Positions 1 through 12,346 of a stretch of DNA of 64,000 bases are shown piece by piece. The DNA is taken from contig JAKSZU010000165.1 in assembly GCA_026018925.1 (NCBI GenBank), forward strand, positions 361,877 through 425,876, read 5' to 3'. This DNA comes from Tupaia tana (lineage: Eukaryota > Chordata > Mammalia > Scandentia > Tupaiidae). A program made the position numbers and the translations under genes. The notes beneath the pieces are model-generated. The model made no database searches and had not been told where the DNA came from. It saw nothing but the letters and a program-made list of their open reading frames with translations. The stretch's first letter is position 1; each line of letters begins with the position of its first letter.

Positions 1-611
1 AAGGCATTTCACTGCTATGTCCAATATCACTCTCAGGTCTGCAACACCATCATGGCACAAATGAGCCTTATAACTTACAAAGAAGTAGGATACTTTCCAG
101 AGAAGATTAGATTATTTTTAAATTCGAATTTTCCATAAAATTAATCCACATACCCCTAAGAATATCCTCTCCTTTCTCCACTGATAATTCAGGTGTCAAG
201 TACTCTTTCTATGATTTAATATGTAATAACTAAAAGTAACTCGATTTTTTTCTTTCATTTATTTATTTTTACATTTTTCCACAAACATTTACTTTACATA
301 GCGAAAAATTTTAGCTCATACTCCATAATTCTTGACAGCTTACAAACAATTTTTGAAATTTTAAAATACTGAATCTTATAGATATTGTTCAAAATATGTC
401 TTTTTTTGACCCAACATTTATCTGTTACATTTTTTCTCTTACCAGTCTTTATATAAAATATTCTTAAAAATTTTTCATGACTTGTTTATTCATCTATTTT
501 TGTACCTCTATCTTTTTATTTTTATAAAAAATATGACATGCCAAAAGATATTTTAACTGATGTAAACTTCTTTAAGTGATGGCTTCATTTAGCCATTTAG
601 CATTATTACCA

Positions 612-795
612 GGGTCGGCAGGTGGTGTGGTGGTAAAGTTCTTGTACTCCCACATGGCTGACTGCAGTTTGAGTTCCAGACTTTGTAGCTTGCTTTCTCA
701 ATTTCCCTCTCTCAATTTGGTCAAATTTAAGAAATAATAATTATAAATAAAATAAAATAAAATAAAATAAAATAAAATAAAATAAAATAAAACAA
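612..795 (+). repeat. Short-form tRNA SINE with (AAAAT)n tail
   Basis: Head GGTCGGCAGGTGGTGTGGTGG, then the CTTGCTTTCTCAATTTCCCT body and a GGTCAAATTTAA end. The tail is an AAAAT microsatellite (748-792). Confidence 0.8.
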
Positions 796-984
796 TTATT
801 TAAAAACAACATGTGTATTACCTCACAACCTTTTTCCTGGGTGAGAACACAATATCTACTTTCCGAGAATTATTCAGGTACACAATATAATGTAATTAAT
901 TGCACTTATATGATGTACATTAGAACACTTGAACTCATTCCTCTTGTCTAACTGAAATGCTATGTTTTTTGACCAACATTTTAA

Positions 985-1507
985 TTTTAATTTATTTTTT
1001 AGAGAGAATAGGTCACATGTGTTTGCTGGAGAGACACAGACAGACACAAACCAAGAAAGCAACCCCTGGAGGATGGTCACACTGCAATCCCTCTCCTCCA
1101 TTATCCTATTGTGATTTTGGACAAACACACACATGTTCCTGGCAGGAGTTTTGTTTTTGTTTTTGAGAGGTTTTTGCTATAGAGCACGTGCGCTCACCAG
1201 ATACAGAGAGACAGAGAGACAGAAAGCGAGAAATTACCCCCCAGGGGGAATTACCACGCTGCAATCCCTTCTCCTCCATTCTCCTCTTGGGATCTTGAGC
1301 ATGCATGCACATGTGCCCGGTGTGAGTTTTAAGCCACCAGGTCCGGACACGAACTGCAGTCAACTACATGGGATTCCAGCAACACAGCCATTAGGCTAAC
1401 TGCTGGTACCCCTGGCATGAGTTTTAAGCCACCGGGTGCAGGACTCAATTTGCAGTCTACCTGGGAACCCAGCGACCTAACCATTACATCATCAGCTGCT
1501 TTCTTGA
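985..1507 (-). repeat. Old long-form SINE interrupted by a younger SINE
   Basis: The older copy occupies 985-1137 and 1426-1507. A younger reverse copy (1153-1410) sits inside it, flanked by CCTGGCAGGAGTTTT (1138-1152) and CCTGGCATGAGTTTT (1411-1425). The right arm at 7345-7612 has the older copy uninterrupted. Confidence 0.8.
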
Positions 1508-2480
1508 CCAAGATTTTTAAAACCTGGCTACCCTCAACCTGTAGTAGCTGTCATATTGTTCTCTGCTTCTGTGAATTTTAGTTTTCAATACTCTACTTAC
1601 ATGTAAGATGATGAGGTGTATGTCTTTGTGTACCTGAGTTATTTCAATCAGCACAATGTCCTCCAAGTTCATCCCTGTTGTTGAAATAACAGAATATGTT
1701 TTGTTACTTTTAGGGTGCATGTAATCACAAGAGACTAAGGGAGAGGGAAACATTTCCCAGTGGAGCTTCACCATACTTCAATCCCTTCTCCATTTTTTCA
1801 TTCTGTCAGGATTTCAGGAATGCACACACATACACATAGTGTTTTTTAAGACACCAAATATGGCATTCAAATAATGGTCAATTATGTGGAACCCTGGTCT
1901 TTTAAACATTAGGCTATGAATCTGGTATGCAGAATTCTATTTAAAAGGCTGGATAATATTCTATTGTATACATATATAAAAGGTTTTTTAAAAAATACTT
2001 ATTTAATTTATTATTATTTTTATTTACTTTTATATTGGACATGTGCTCACTAGAGAGAAACATATAGCAAGGGAGAGAGGAAAAGTGAAGGAGCAAGCCG
2101 ACTGGCCTGGAACTTGAACTGTGATCAACCATGTGTGACCAGCACCTCAAACATCACAGCACTTGCTGGTCCCTGTAACATGTTTTAATCTATTAGTGTG
2201 TAATAGTTATGTTAATGTCTTATCATGACTATTATGAATAAATTTGCAATGAATGTGGAAACATGAATATATTTTTGATATAATAATATCAAAGTTTTTA
2301 CACATAACCAATTATGTAATTCTTTAGTCACATGGTAGTACTATTTTTAATTTTGTGAAAAACCTTAGAAAACTATTTTCCATTGTGTTTAACCAATTTA
2401 TCTATTTACCAACAATGTTCAATAGTTCTCTTTCCTTATTGTATTTATTTAATTGTATTTTTTTAAGAATAGCTATCTTA
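1508..2480. repeat. Intergenic stretch with two degenerate reversed SINEs
   Basis: 1730-1905 is a worn long-form SINE, reverse strand. 1985-2172 is a short-form SINE, reverse strand, ending in the TGGTCC head complement. The rest is AT-rich with nothing recognisable. Confidence 0.6.
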
Positions 2481-2491
2481 AGAGGTGCGAG

Positions 2492-2665
2492 GGGGCAGCT
2501 GGCAGGTGGTGTGTCCGTTGAGGCACTGGACATCTTTATGGTTGCCTATGGCTTGAGTCCTGGAACTGGTGGCTTGCTTTCTCACTTTCCTTGTCTCTCT
2601 CTCTGGTCAAACTAGAAAATAATAACAACAAACAAATAGATAAAAATAAATAAAAAGTATTTTTT
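2492..2665 (+). repeat. Short-form tRNA SINE
   Basis: Ends with TCTCTCTCTGGTCAAAC and an AATAATAAC tail; the head is diverged. 2666-3020 is AT-rich unannotated sequence. Confidence 0.7.
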
Positions 2666-3024
2666 AAGAAGAGACATGATATGATATTTCAGAATTGTTT
2701 TCATTTGTATTTTCTTAATGATTAGTGATATCAAGTGTTTATTTATATACCTATTGGCCATTTGTATACTTTCTTCTGAAAAATTTCTATCCAAGTTCTT
2801 GGCACTTTTCCCCCTCAGTTATTAGTTTTCTGAATATTAAGTTTTTAATTCACTTCAAATATTAACTTTTTATGTAATATATTACTTACTAATATGTCAA
2901 TAATTATGTAGTTCCTCAAACACGTTTTTGTTTAATTTGTTGGACAGAATCATTTTAGTTTTATATAACTTTGGTTATTATTACTTTTCTTGTTTTTCAT
3001 CATAAGTTATATAAAAGTAGTACA

Positions 3025-3380
3025 AGGCCAGCAGGTAGCATAATGTATATGGCACTGGACTACCACATGGTCGACCACATTTGAGTCCTGACCCGGTGGC
3101 TTGAAACTTAGGCCAGGAATGTGTGTGTGCATGTCCAAAGTCCATATAGAAGTGAGGAGAAGGGACTGCAGCATGGCTATTCCCTGGGGTGCTTATTTCT
3201 CACTTTCTCTTTCAGTGCTACTCTTTCTCTCCAGTGAGTGTATGTGCCTTATGACTAAAAATAACAACAACAAAAAAAAGGTTACACATGTGGCCAGCAG
3301 GTGCCATGCTGATTAAAGCACTAGATACCCACATGGCTAATTGGTTTAAGTCCTGGGCCTGTTGGCTTGAAAATCGCACC

Positions 3381-3428
<48 letters not shown>

Positions 3429-3925
3429 AAAACCCTGAGAGGAAGATCAAGGAAAAAGGATCACACTGGGCATATCTGTATGTGTCCAAGACTCTGGGAG
3501 GAAAATGTAGAAAAAGAGATTGCAGTATTGCCATCCCCCAGATTTGGTGATTTCTCACTTTCTCACAGTCTCTGTCTTCCTCTCTCTCAAGGGAGCACAC
3601 CCACCCTAAGGGAAAAACCTCAAAAACTAGGGTAATAAAATTAGACCATCTTTAGGCAACAGAGGAAAGGTTTAAATTCCAGGAGCTAGCAGTTGGTGTA
3701 GTGGTTAAGGTGCTGGACTTCCACATGGCACACTGGGGTTTGACTTCTAGATCTGGCAGCTTAAAACTCACACAGGGCATATGCCCCAAATCCCAAGAGA
3801 ATAATTGAAAAGGGTTTGTGCCATGTCTATTATCCCTGGGTGGTGATATCTCATTTTCAGTCTCTCTGTCTCTTTCTCTCGGGTGAGTACACCCACCTAA
3901 TAGCAAAAATATCCTTAAAATATGT
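3025..3925 (+). repeat. Three long-form SINEs in a row
   Basis: Copies at 3025-3290, 3291-3625 and 3686-3925 each carry a GGCCAGCAGGTGGCAT-like head, an internal GAGGAG/AGAATGGAGGAGAAGGGAT-like block and a CCCTATAGCAAAA-like end. The second carries a (TG)n run at 3380-3425. Confidence 0.78.
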
Positions 3926-4296
3926 GTAATTATAAATGTGGCATTAAAATTAGGTAATATATCTACTTAGATAGCTCAGTAAATAATACTATTTTAATAG
4001 ATACCATGGAGACATGTACAAGGACTGGGACAATGAGATAGTGTGTGGGAGAGAATGGACTCAACTCTAAGTATGGAATGGTCAAGTGTGATCCTAGCAC
4101 CATGCAACAGGGTGGAGGTCAGTGGATAGCAAACTACTATGAGGTAACCTTAGGGTTAAGGGGGATTCTGCTCAAACCCACCTATCTTGATTTTATAGGA
4201 AAGTACACAAACAGACCTTGATAAAGTTTAGGAAGCCCGACTAAATTTTGGTCAAGCAGAGAATCTTTGTCAATACAGACAAAATTATTTAAACAA

Positions 4297-4730
4297 TGTA
4301 CCAGAATGTGGTGTGGTGGTTAAGGTCCCAGGCTTTCACATGGCCAACCTTATTTGAGTCCTTAACCTGGTGGTTTGGTTTCTCATGTTTTTTCTCTCTT
4401 TGTTTCTGTTTCTCTCTGGTCAAATTAAAAAAATAATAATGATGAATAAATTGAAATAAGCAATTATGTGAAAACAAAAGAATGATTTAAATTAAAAAAA
4501 AAACTATTTAAAACTAATTGAGTCCATTCTTTCTCACATACAATTATTTAAAACTATTTTAAAGCAATCCTGTAGCTAACTCTAGTTTAAGTTCCAAACC
4601 CAGCAGCTTGTAAATTACACTGGATGCCTGTGCATGCATACCCAAAATCCTGAGGAAAATGGGGATTATCATCCCCTCTGGGGAGTGATTTCTCATTTTC
4701 TCTTGCTCTCTGTGTCTCTAAGAGAAGATA
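4297..4730 (+). repeat. Short-form SINE and partial long-form SINE
   Basis: 4297-4475 has a TGGTGTGGTGGTTAAGG head and GGTCAAATTAAAAAAATAATAAT end. 4575-4730 has a long-form body (CCCAAAATCCTGAGGAAAATGG). 3926-4290 before them is unremarkable AT-rich DNA. Confidence 0.7.
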
Positions 4731-4734
4731 CATG

Positions 4735-7055
4735 CCACATTCATGGCTACTGCAAACTAGCCATTTTGGGGGAAACAGAGAAATGATTTCCCACTGATAA
4801 TTTGACCTCCAGCACACAAAACTCGCATGATTAAACATCCAAGTTTGGGAAGAAACTGACCATTCACCAGATGACTAGAAATCGCTGCAGGATCACAAGA
4901 AATACAGGGAAGCAGGAAAATACCTCTCCTCAAAGGGGAAAAAAAAATAACTCCTCTTCATCCACAGACAGTTAAATGGAAATCATGGAAATGTCTGATA
5001 AAGAATTTAGAACATTCATAATGGCAAAACTAACAGAGATGGAAGACAAGAGACAATGAACTGTGGAAGAGGAAGGAGAAAGGAGTTGAAGAGTTCCAGG
5101 AGGTGAGGAAATTCATGCAAGATCTAAAAGAGGAATTTCACACTTTACAAAAGAATCAGATGAAACTGTTAGAGATGAAAGCTATAATACAAGAAGTCAA
5201 AATCTCCCTTGAAAGTATTTAAAGCAGACTAGATCATACAGAAAATAGAATCTCAGACATAGGAGAGAAAATTGTTGGCCTACAAAAATCCACCACGAAG
5301 ACTGAGAAAATTGCCCAAAAACTTGAGAATAATATACGAGAAATACTAGATACAATCAAACGTCCAAACATCTGAATAATAGGCATCCCAGAAGGCAAAG
5401 AGACTCATAAGGATATTGATAATCTATACCATGAGATCCTGCAAGAAAACTATCCAAACCTAGAGAGGCATTCAAAGATTCAGTCCCAAGAAATATAGAG
5501 GAACCCAAATAGAATCAACCCAAGAAAATCTTCTCCAGGACACATTATAGCCAGATTGACCAAAACCACAGACAAAGACAAGATACTAAGATTGGCAAGA
5601 GAAAAATGGCAAGTTACCTACAAAGGGTATCCCATCAGACTAACAGCAGACCTCTCATTGGAAACAATGTGAGCGAGGAAACAATGGGAAAATAAATTCA
5701 AAGTGTTTAGGGAAAAGCAATTTCAACCGAGAATACTGTACCCAGCAAGATTATCATTCATTTGGGAAGAAAAGACACGAACATTCCCAGATAAACAAAA
5801 CCTGAAAGAACTTACCAGCACCAGACCAGATCTCCAAGAAGTTCTTAAGGGAGTGCTATGTCAGTAAAATTAAATGCAGACACACATAAATAAGAGTTCA
5901 AAAGCTAAGAAAATGGGCAACTCAATTGTAGGGACAAAGTCTGGAGTTGAGTATTATATCCCAGAGTTCAATCTGGAAGATCGAACCTCAACAGAAGGAA
6001 GATTAAGTACATGAGACTGAACTAATGAAACAGGGTTCTGTGACTTGACTAAAATATTGCTGCTTTTCTTCAAAGTTTTGTTGTTCAGTTTTAAGGATTT
6101 TTGTCCTGTCTTCAGCTGTCAATAGATTCATGTATCTACTATTTGAACAGAATACTAACCTGTTTCTAGGCTTTAAGTTTCAAGGAAATATCCTTACCAG
6201 TTCAAAACTGCTTTTCTTGACATCACTAGCTGAACTTGCTATTGAACGTAGTTAGATTACTTATGATATTGTGTGATCAACAAAATGTTGGGGGAAAAGG
6301 AATTGAAGACAACTGTAGACAGCAAAGATAGTGTAATAAGAGAGTGGGAAAGGGCAGAGAGTCAGACATGGGGTGAAAAACATATATATATATGAAAGTA
6401 GAAATAGAATATTATTGATTATAACATGCACGATTAAGCCACTATGCAGTTTATTCTAGATGGGAAACCACATTTAGTATGTTGTGATGATGCTCAGGGA
6501 ATGAATGTAAATTAATAAAAAAAAAATTTTCAGGAGAAAAAAAAGCAAAAACACTAAAACTGTTATTGAAGTTTTTTAAAAAATGCATATTTGATGGCCA
6601 CAGTAAGCTATATAGCCCCAGCTAGGTACTACTTTATAGTATGTTCATTTTACTCACTGAGGTTTATGCCTAAAGTCAGACATGGGTTCATGTATATGTA
6701 TATATTAGCTGCGCTTGCTATTTCAAATATTTAGACAAATTAAGTTCATTAGCAAATCAATTAAATAGGGGGAAAGACATAGAAAGCAACCATGGATACC
6801 AGAAACAATGTGGGAGGAGGGTTGGACAGGACAGAGGGTGAGGGACAAGCAATCAAGGATGGCAAAAAAAAAAAGAAAAGCAAAATATTTAAGACGTAAG
6901 AAATAGAAAATTATTTGTTGATAGCATGTATGTTGATGTACTTGATTGAGCCAATATACAGTGTATTTTGGATGGAAAATTCATTTTGTATACTGTAATG
7001 ATGTATAGTGAATTAATGCAAAAAAATAAATTTAAAGAAAAAAATTATGCATGTT
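4735..7055 (+). mobile_element. HAL1-type half-L1 element H1 (ORF1 only)
   Basis: An L1-type ORF1 begins at 4871 and would end at about 5867, but in-frame stops and a net one-base indel break it. The remains keep the coiled-coil region and C-terminal domain of ORF1p, the RNA-binding trimeric chaperone of L1. Directly after ORF1 comes about 1.2 kb of non-coding tail; no endonuclease or reverse-transcriptase sequence is present. The tail consists of two related modules (about 6220-6530 and 6640-7055), each ending A-rich. The same layout recurs at 7796-10818, 47171-49513 and 57490-62148, so this is a lineage and not a random deletion. Such elements must borrow L1 machinery. The exact 5' end is uncertain. 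Confidence 0.8.
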
Positions 7056-7344
7056 GTTCAAATATATTTGTACCCAAACTCTTTTAATTTCATTTTCCAC
7101 AAACTTGTTGAAGTCCCTTTGTACACATGTGTCATTTATAAATATAATATGTTTTTCATTCTTGCTCTTATATTTTTATATTTTTCCTTGAGTTACTGAC
7201 CCATGCAGAACTTTCAGTACAGTGGCAATAAAATCCTGCAGTCTTCCTGGTTGCAAAGGGGGAAAAAAAAAGAAAACTAAAATGCACAGAAGCAGAGAAT
7301 AATATGACAGCTACTACAGATTGAGGGTAGCTAAGATTTAAAAA

Positions 7345-7612
7345 TGTTAGTCAAGAAAGCAGGTGATGGTGTAATGGTTAGGTTGCTGGGCTCCCAGTAG
7401 ACCGCAAAGTGAGTCATACACCCAGTGGCTTAAAACTCATGCCAGGCACATGTGTGTGTTTGCTCAAAATCTCAAGAGGAGAAAGGAGGAGAGGGATTGC
7501 AGTGTGACCTTCCTATTGGGGTTGCTTTCTTGATTTGTGTCTTGATTTCTGTATCTCTCCAGAAAACACATTGCCCTATAGCAAAATTCTCTCAAAAAAG
7601 TAAATTAAATTA
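7345..7612 (+). repeat. Long-form SINE, partner of the old SINE in the left arm
   Basis: Head GTGATGGTGTAATGGTTAGG, body CTCAAGAGGAGAAAGGAGGAG, end CCCTATAGCAAAA. It is the uninterrupted allele of the SINE at 985-1507. Confidence 0.78.
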
Positions 7613-8162
7613 AAATCACAATGTTGCTCAAAAGACATAGCATTTAGTTAGACAAGAGTAATAAGTTCAAATGATCTAATGTACATCATATCAGTGCAAT
7701 AAATTGCATTGTATTGTATAACTGAATCATTCTCTGAAAGTAGATATTGTGTTCTCATCCCAGAGACAAGTTGTGAGGTAATACATATGTAATTTTTTTC
7801 ATTTTTAAAAAATATTTACTTTATTTAATTTTGTTTCTTATTATTTATTTCTTTTTTCTCTTGAAACTTTTTTTAATTAATTAATTTACATTTATTCCCT
7901 AATCATCACAGCATACAAAATGTGGTTCTTCATCCAGAATATACTGCATAGTGGTTTAATAATATATGTTATCATCAATAATATTCCATTTATATTTTCA
8001 TATATATATATATATTACCCCTATACCCCTATATCTGAACCTCTGCACTTTCCCACCCTCTTCTCACACTATCTCTGGTGTCTACAGTTGTCTTTCATGC
8101 CTTTTCCACCTACATTTTATTTATCACACAATTTCTTAAGTAATCTAACTACTTTCTTATTT

Positions 8163-8905
8163 TCTTTTTTCTTCTTTTTTCCATTTTGTTTTCTTCTATA
8201 CATTCAATCACATTATTATTTGTCTTACGAAGTGGATATTTCAACAGGTGAACATTTCTCCCTAGTACAGTTGATAAAACTACAAAATATCTTCAAAAGA
8301 TAATACCACACCTCTTTGTGCCATCAATGCTTTGCCTCCCTGTCTCTCCCCCAAATGTCCTTCCTCAGACCCTCCTCTTTCACACACACTATATCTGGTA
8401 TTTACAACTATAGACTGTCTTTCTATATCCTTTAGTCAATTAGTTTCAGTCATAGAGTGTGGCCACTTGGTATATATTAAGTGGGGACATACAATGCCTC
8501 TCCTTCATAGCCTGGCTTGCTTCACTCAGCAGTAAGTCTTCCATATTCATCCACTTCCTGTCAAAAGCCAGTGTTTTGGGAACCAGCAGTTAGCGTAATG
8601 GCTATGTCGCTGGACTCCCACGTAGTCGACCACGGTTCGCGTCCCAGACCCAGTGGCTTAAAACTCACGCCAGGCGCATGTGCGTGCGTGCCCAAGATCC
8701 CGAGAGGAGAATGGAGGAGAAGGGATTGTGTCATGACCATCCCCCCTGTGGGGTGATTTATCTCTTTCTGTCTCTCTGTCTCTCTCTGTCTGGCGAGTGC
8801 TCGCACCCTATAGCAAAAACCTCTCCAAAAAAAAAAAAAGCCAGGTTTTTTTTTTTTTTTTTTTTTTATGGCTTAATCGTATTCAATTGAGTACATATGC
8901 TACAG
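8163..8905 (-). mobile_element. 5'-truncated L1 3' end nested in H2
   Basis: Resembles the L1 3' end at 63560-64000 in reverse orientation (ACTCAGCAGTAA, ATATTAAGTGG landmarks). TAATCTAACTACTTT occurs at both edges (about 8148 and 8910), consistent with target duplication. Split by the SINE at 8573-8838. Confidence 0.7.
8573..8838 (+). repeat. Young long-form tRNA SINE
   Basis: Retains CpGs. Box A-like TAGCGTAATGGC and box B-like GGTTCGCGTCC give an RNA polymerase III promoter. Ends CCCTATAGCAAAAACC then poly-A. Flanked by AAAGCCAG-like repeats. Confidence 0.88.
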
Positions 8906-10849
8906 TAATAATCTAACTACTTTCAATTGCAAGTTCAGCTGGTAATTTTAAGAAAAGCAGTTTTGAACTGGTAAAGAAATTTGCTTAAAACTTAAAGCCT
9001 GGAAACATGTTAGTATTCTGTTCAAATAGTAGGCACATGAACCTATTGACGGCTCATACAGGACAAAAACTGTTAAAAGTGACAACAAAGCCTAGAAGAA
9101 AAGTACCAATATTTTAATCAAAATCACAGAATGCTATTTCACCAGTTCAGTCTCATGTACTTAATCTATCTTCTATTGTGGTTCAATCTTCTCAATTGAA
9201 TTCTGGGATATAATATTCAACTCCAGACTTGTCCCTAAGATTAAGTTGGCCATTTTCTTAGTTTTTGAACTCTAATTTTTGTGTGTCTGCATTTAATTTT
9301 CCTGGTAGCACTCCCTTGAAAACTTCTTGGAGATCTGGTCTGGTGCTGGTAAATTCTTTCAGGTTTTGTTTATCTGAGAATGTTCTTGACTTTTCTTTCC
9401 ATATGAAGGATAATATTGCCGGGTACAGTATTCTTGGTTGAAATTGCTTTTCCCTTAATACTTTGAATATATTTTCCCATTCTTTCCTCACTCGCATTGT
9501 TTCCAATGAGAGGTCTGCTGTTAGTCTCAGGGGATATCCTTCGTAGGTAACTTGCCATTTCTCTCTTGCCAATCTTAGTATCTTGTCTTTGTCTGTGTTT
9601 TTGGACAACCTGGCTATAATGTGTCTTGGAGAAGATCTTTTTAGGTTGATTGTATTTGTGTCCTTTGTATTTCTTGTGACAGGATCTTTGAGTGCCTCTC
9701 TAGGTTTGGAAAGTTTTCTTCCAGGATTTTATGGAATAGATTACCAATGCCTTTATGAGACTCTTCGCTTTTTGGGATGCCTATTATTCAGATATTTGGA
9801 CATTTGATGGTATCTAGTATTTCTCTTATATTATTTTCAAAGTTTTGTGCAATTTTCTGTCTTTGTGGTGGATTTTTGTAGGCCAGCAATTTTCTCTTCT
9901 ACGTGAGATTCTATTTTCTGCATGATCTAGTTTGCTTTAAATACTTTCAAGGGAGATTTTGACTTCCTCTATTATAGCCTTCATCTCTCACAGTTTCATT
10001 TGGTTCTTTTGTAACGTGCATAATTCCTTTTGTAGGTCTTGCAAGGATTTCCTCACCTCCTGGAACTCATCAGCTCCTTTCTCCTGCTTCTTCTGCAGTT
10101 CATAGTCTCTCTTCTCTTTCATCTCTGTTAGCTTCACCATTATGAATGTTCAAATTCTTTATCAGACATTTCCATGATTTCCACTGAACTGTCAGTGGAT
10201 GAAGAGGAGTTATTCTATTCCCTTTGAGAAGAGGTATTTTCTTGATTTCTCATGTTTCTTGTGGCCCTGCAATTATTTTTCATCATCTGATGGATGGTGT
10301 CTTTCTTCCCAAACTTGAAGTTCAATCTGAGCATCCAGGAGGGTGCAGAAAAGGAAACAGAGAAAGAGAAACAACAGCAATAAAAACAACGAAGAAACAG
10401 AGAAAAAGAGAAGAAAAAACTAAAATAAATTTTCTTTTAAAAAAGAGAAAAAATTAGAAAACCCACGTGAACTCATTAGTTCTCAGGAACCAGGAGGTGT
10501 CTTCTGAAGTCCTGCTCCCTTGCCTCTCATGGATTGGGAGGAAGAGAGGAAATTATTAACAACATAAAGGGAAAGGAGGGGCTGAACTCAGAGAAAACTG
10601 TTTACCTTAAAACAATTTTAAAGGAAAAATTACAGAAAAATGAGAAGAGACAGAGGTAGAGAGAGACAGAGACAGAGACAGAGGCAGAGGCAGAGAGAAG
10701 TCTTGAGGAAGCTCCTACCACTCGAGTTTGTTGGCTGAAGGCTGAATTATCAGTAGAAAAATCTTCATTTCTTTTTTCCCTGAAATCACTAGTTGTCAGG
10801 AGTAATGAAAGTGTCTTCTCTACATATGTTATTTTTAATTAATAATTTA

Positions 10850-10990
10850 ATTTAATTTAAAATATTATTATTTCTTCATTTTGACCAAATTGAGAGAAGG
10901 AAATTGAGAAAGCAAGCTGCCAAGTCTGGAACTCTAACTGCAGTCAGACATGTGGGAGTACAACTTCACCGCCACACCAACTGATGACAC
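10850..10990 (-). repeat. Short-form SINE, partner of 612-795
   Basis: Reverse copy with TTTGACCAAATTGAGAGAAGG and the complementary head CCGCCACACCAACTGATG. Shared between the arms of the inverted duplication. Confidence 0.8.
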
Positions 10991-11450
10991 TGATGACCCT
11001 GGTAATAATGCTAAATGGTTCAATTAAGCCATCACTCAAAGTTTACATAAGATAAAATATCTTTCTGCATGTCATATTTTTATAAAAATCAAAAAATAGA
11101 TGTACAAAAATAAATGAATTAACAAGTCATAACAAGTTTTCAGATATTTTCTATAAATACTGTCAAGAGAAAAAAATGTAACATATAAATGTTGGGTCAA
11201 GATTAGAGTTCTTTTTAGTTATTACATATGAAATCATATAATGAGTACTTGACACCTGAATTATCAGTAGACAGAGCAGAGAATATCAGTGTTAGGAGTA
11301 TGTGGATTAATTTCATGAAACATTTGAAATTAAAAATAATCTAATCTTTTCTGGAAAGTATCCTACTTCTTTGTAAGTTATAAGGCTCATTTGTGCCATG
11401 ATGGGGTTGCAGATGTGAGAGTGATATTGGACATAACAATAAAATGCCTT

Positions 11451-12346
11451 CTGTACACCAGTGAGGAAGCCACCAATGACTGATATTATTCCTTCTCCTT
11501 TTTTAAGGCATCATACAGAATTAGGTTATTTTGGATTTATTTTTTATTTTTTATTTAGACAGATACTTTTGCTGTAGGGCACATGTGATTGCCAAAGAGA
11601 GAGAAAAAAACGTGATTTTTCACAACAATTTCTTCACCCTTTCAAGATTTTTAGTATGCATTCACAAGTGCTCAGCATGACTTTTAATCTCCAGGGCCCA
11701 GGGTTCAAACTATAGTCTGTCATGTGGGAGTCCAGTTCCTTAACTACTATGCTACCTGCTACTTCAATTTTTGTATATTTTGTATATTTTGTACAGTTTA
11801 AAAAGTCCAAATTATACAAGCAGTTTTGTGATACAGATACTTTGGCCTCTCTTAGTCACAAAATTACAAAACTTGTTGTCTCAGGATAGGATGGTCCCCA
11901 AAGCCTTACCTGGCCATTATGAAATCATAAAGTCTGGAGGAGAAAAACAGTGCAAAACTTGTTTTTCCCAAATTGTTTTTCACTAAAATGGAGCATGACA
12001 GGTGCAGAGCCCCAGGGCAGAGAGATTCCCAGAACCCCTGGATGGGACTAAAGTGAAACAATAAAGTGACAGGGAAACAAGAGCTGTTCAGATAAAGCAC
12101 AAGTCTCAGCACCATGACTTTGTTAGAAATGCCTTTTTAAAAGTTCTAGTTATGTTCCTATCTGCCATGCCAGTCTGGAACACATTTTGTACAGGTTGAA
12201 GGCCGACTGTGGAAGTGAGAATCCTCTGTGTCCTCCACAGAGTTGACTCTCCCAGCAGAGGGCTGAGCCTGCATACACAATTCAATTCCATCTTCTTCTC
12301 ACCTCCCACATATAGGGCTTTTTATCTGTGTTGGGCCAGCTCAGAC
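11451..12346. other. Upstream flank of the V2R gene
   Basis: 11525-11765 is a worn long-form SINE, reverse strand. 11766-12346 shows no repeat that I recognise and is less AT-rich; it should contain the promoter and 5' UTR. I could not place a TATA box or transcription start with confidence. Confidence 0.5.

Larger units (their letters stand above)
1..1587 (+). repeat. Inverted duplication, left arm (runs off window)
   Basis: Reverse-complement homology to 7285-11450. Position 1 pairs with about 11450, 250 with 11200, 600 with 11010, 830 with 7770, 960 with 7640 and 1587 with about 7290. SINEs at 612-795 and 985-1507 are shared with the right arm, so they predate the duplication. The arm may continue left of the window. 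Confidence 0.85.
7796..10818 (-). mobile_element. HAL1-type element H2, reversed, with nested insertions
   Basis: Flanked by ACATATGTAATTTTT (about 7783-7797) and ACATATGTTATTTTT (about 10816-10830), a likely target duplication. ORF1 starts near 10286 and runs to about 9290 on the reverse strand; only its last 110 codons are cleanly open (9258-9608). Tail homologous to H1 and H4 follows at 8906-9290 and 7860-8162. A truncated L1 (8163-8905) and a SINE interrupt the tail. The 5' leader (10290-10818) is longer than in H4. It lacks the second tail module. Confidence 0.75.
7285..11450 (-). repeat. Inverted duplication, right arm (split by HAL1)
   Basis: Reverse copy of 1-1587 in two parts, 7285-7795 and 10819-11450, separated by the HAL1 at 7796-10818. 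The part at 11040-11450 is the cleaner match. The SINEs at 7345-7612 and 10850-10990 pair with those in the left arm. Spacer between arms is about 5.7 kb. Confidence 0.83.

Noticed and set aside
3288-3635. Open frames with poly-Cys/Val or poly-Thr/His
   Set aside because: Translation of a (TG)n microsatellite within SINEs.
12209-12346. Upstream in-frame extension of exon 1
   Set aside because: No leader-like composition; the signal peptide begins at the ATG at 12347.
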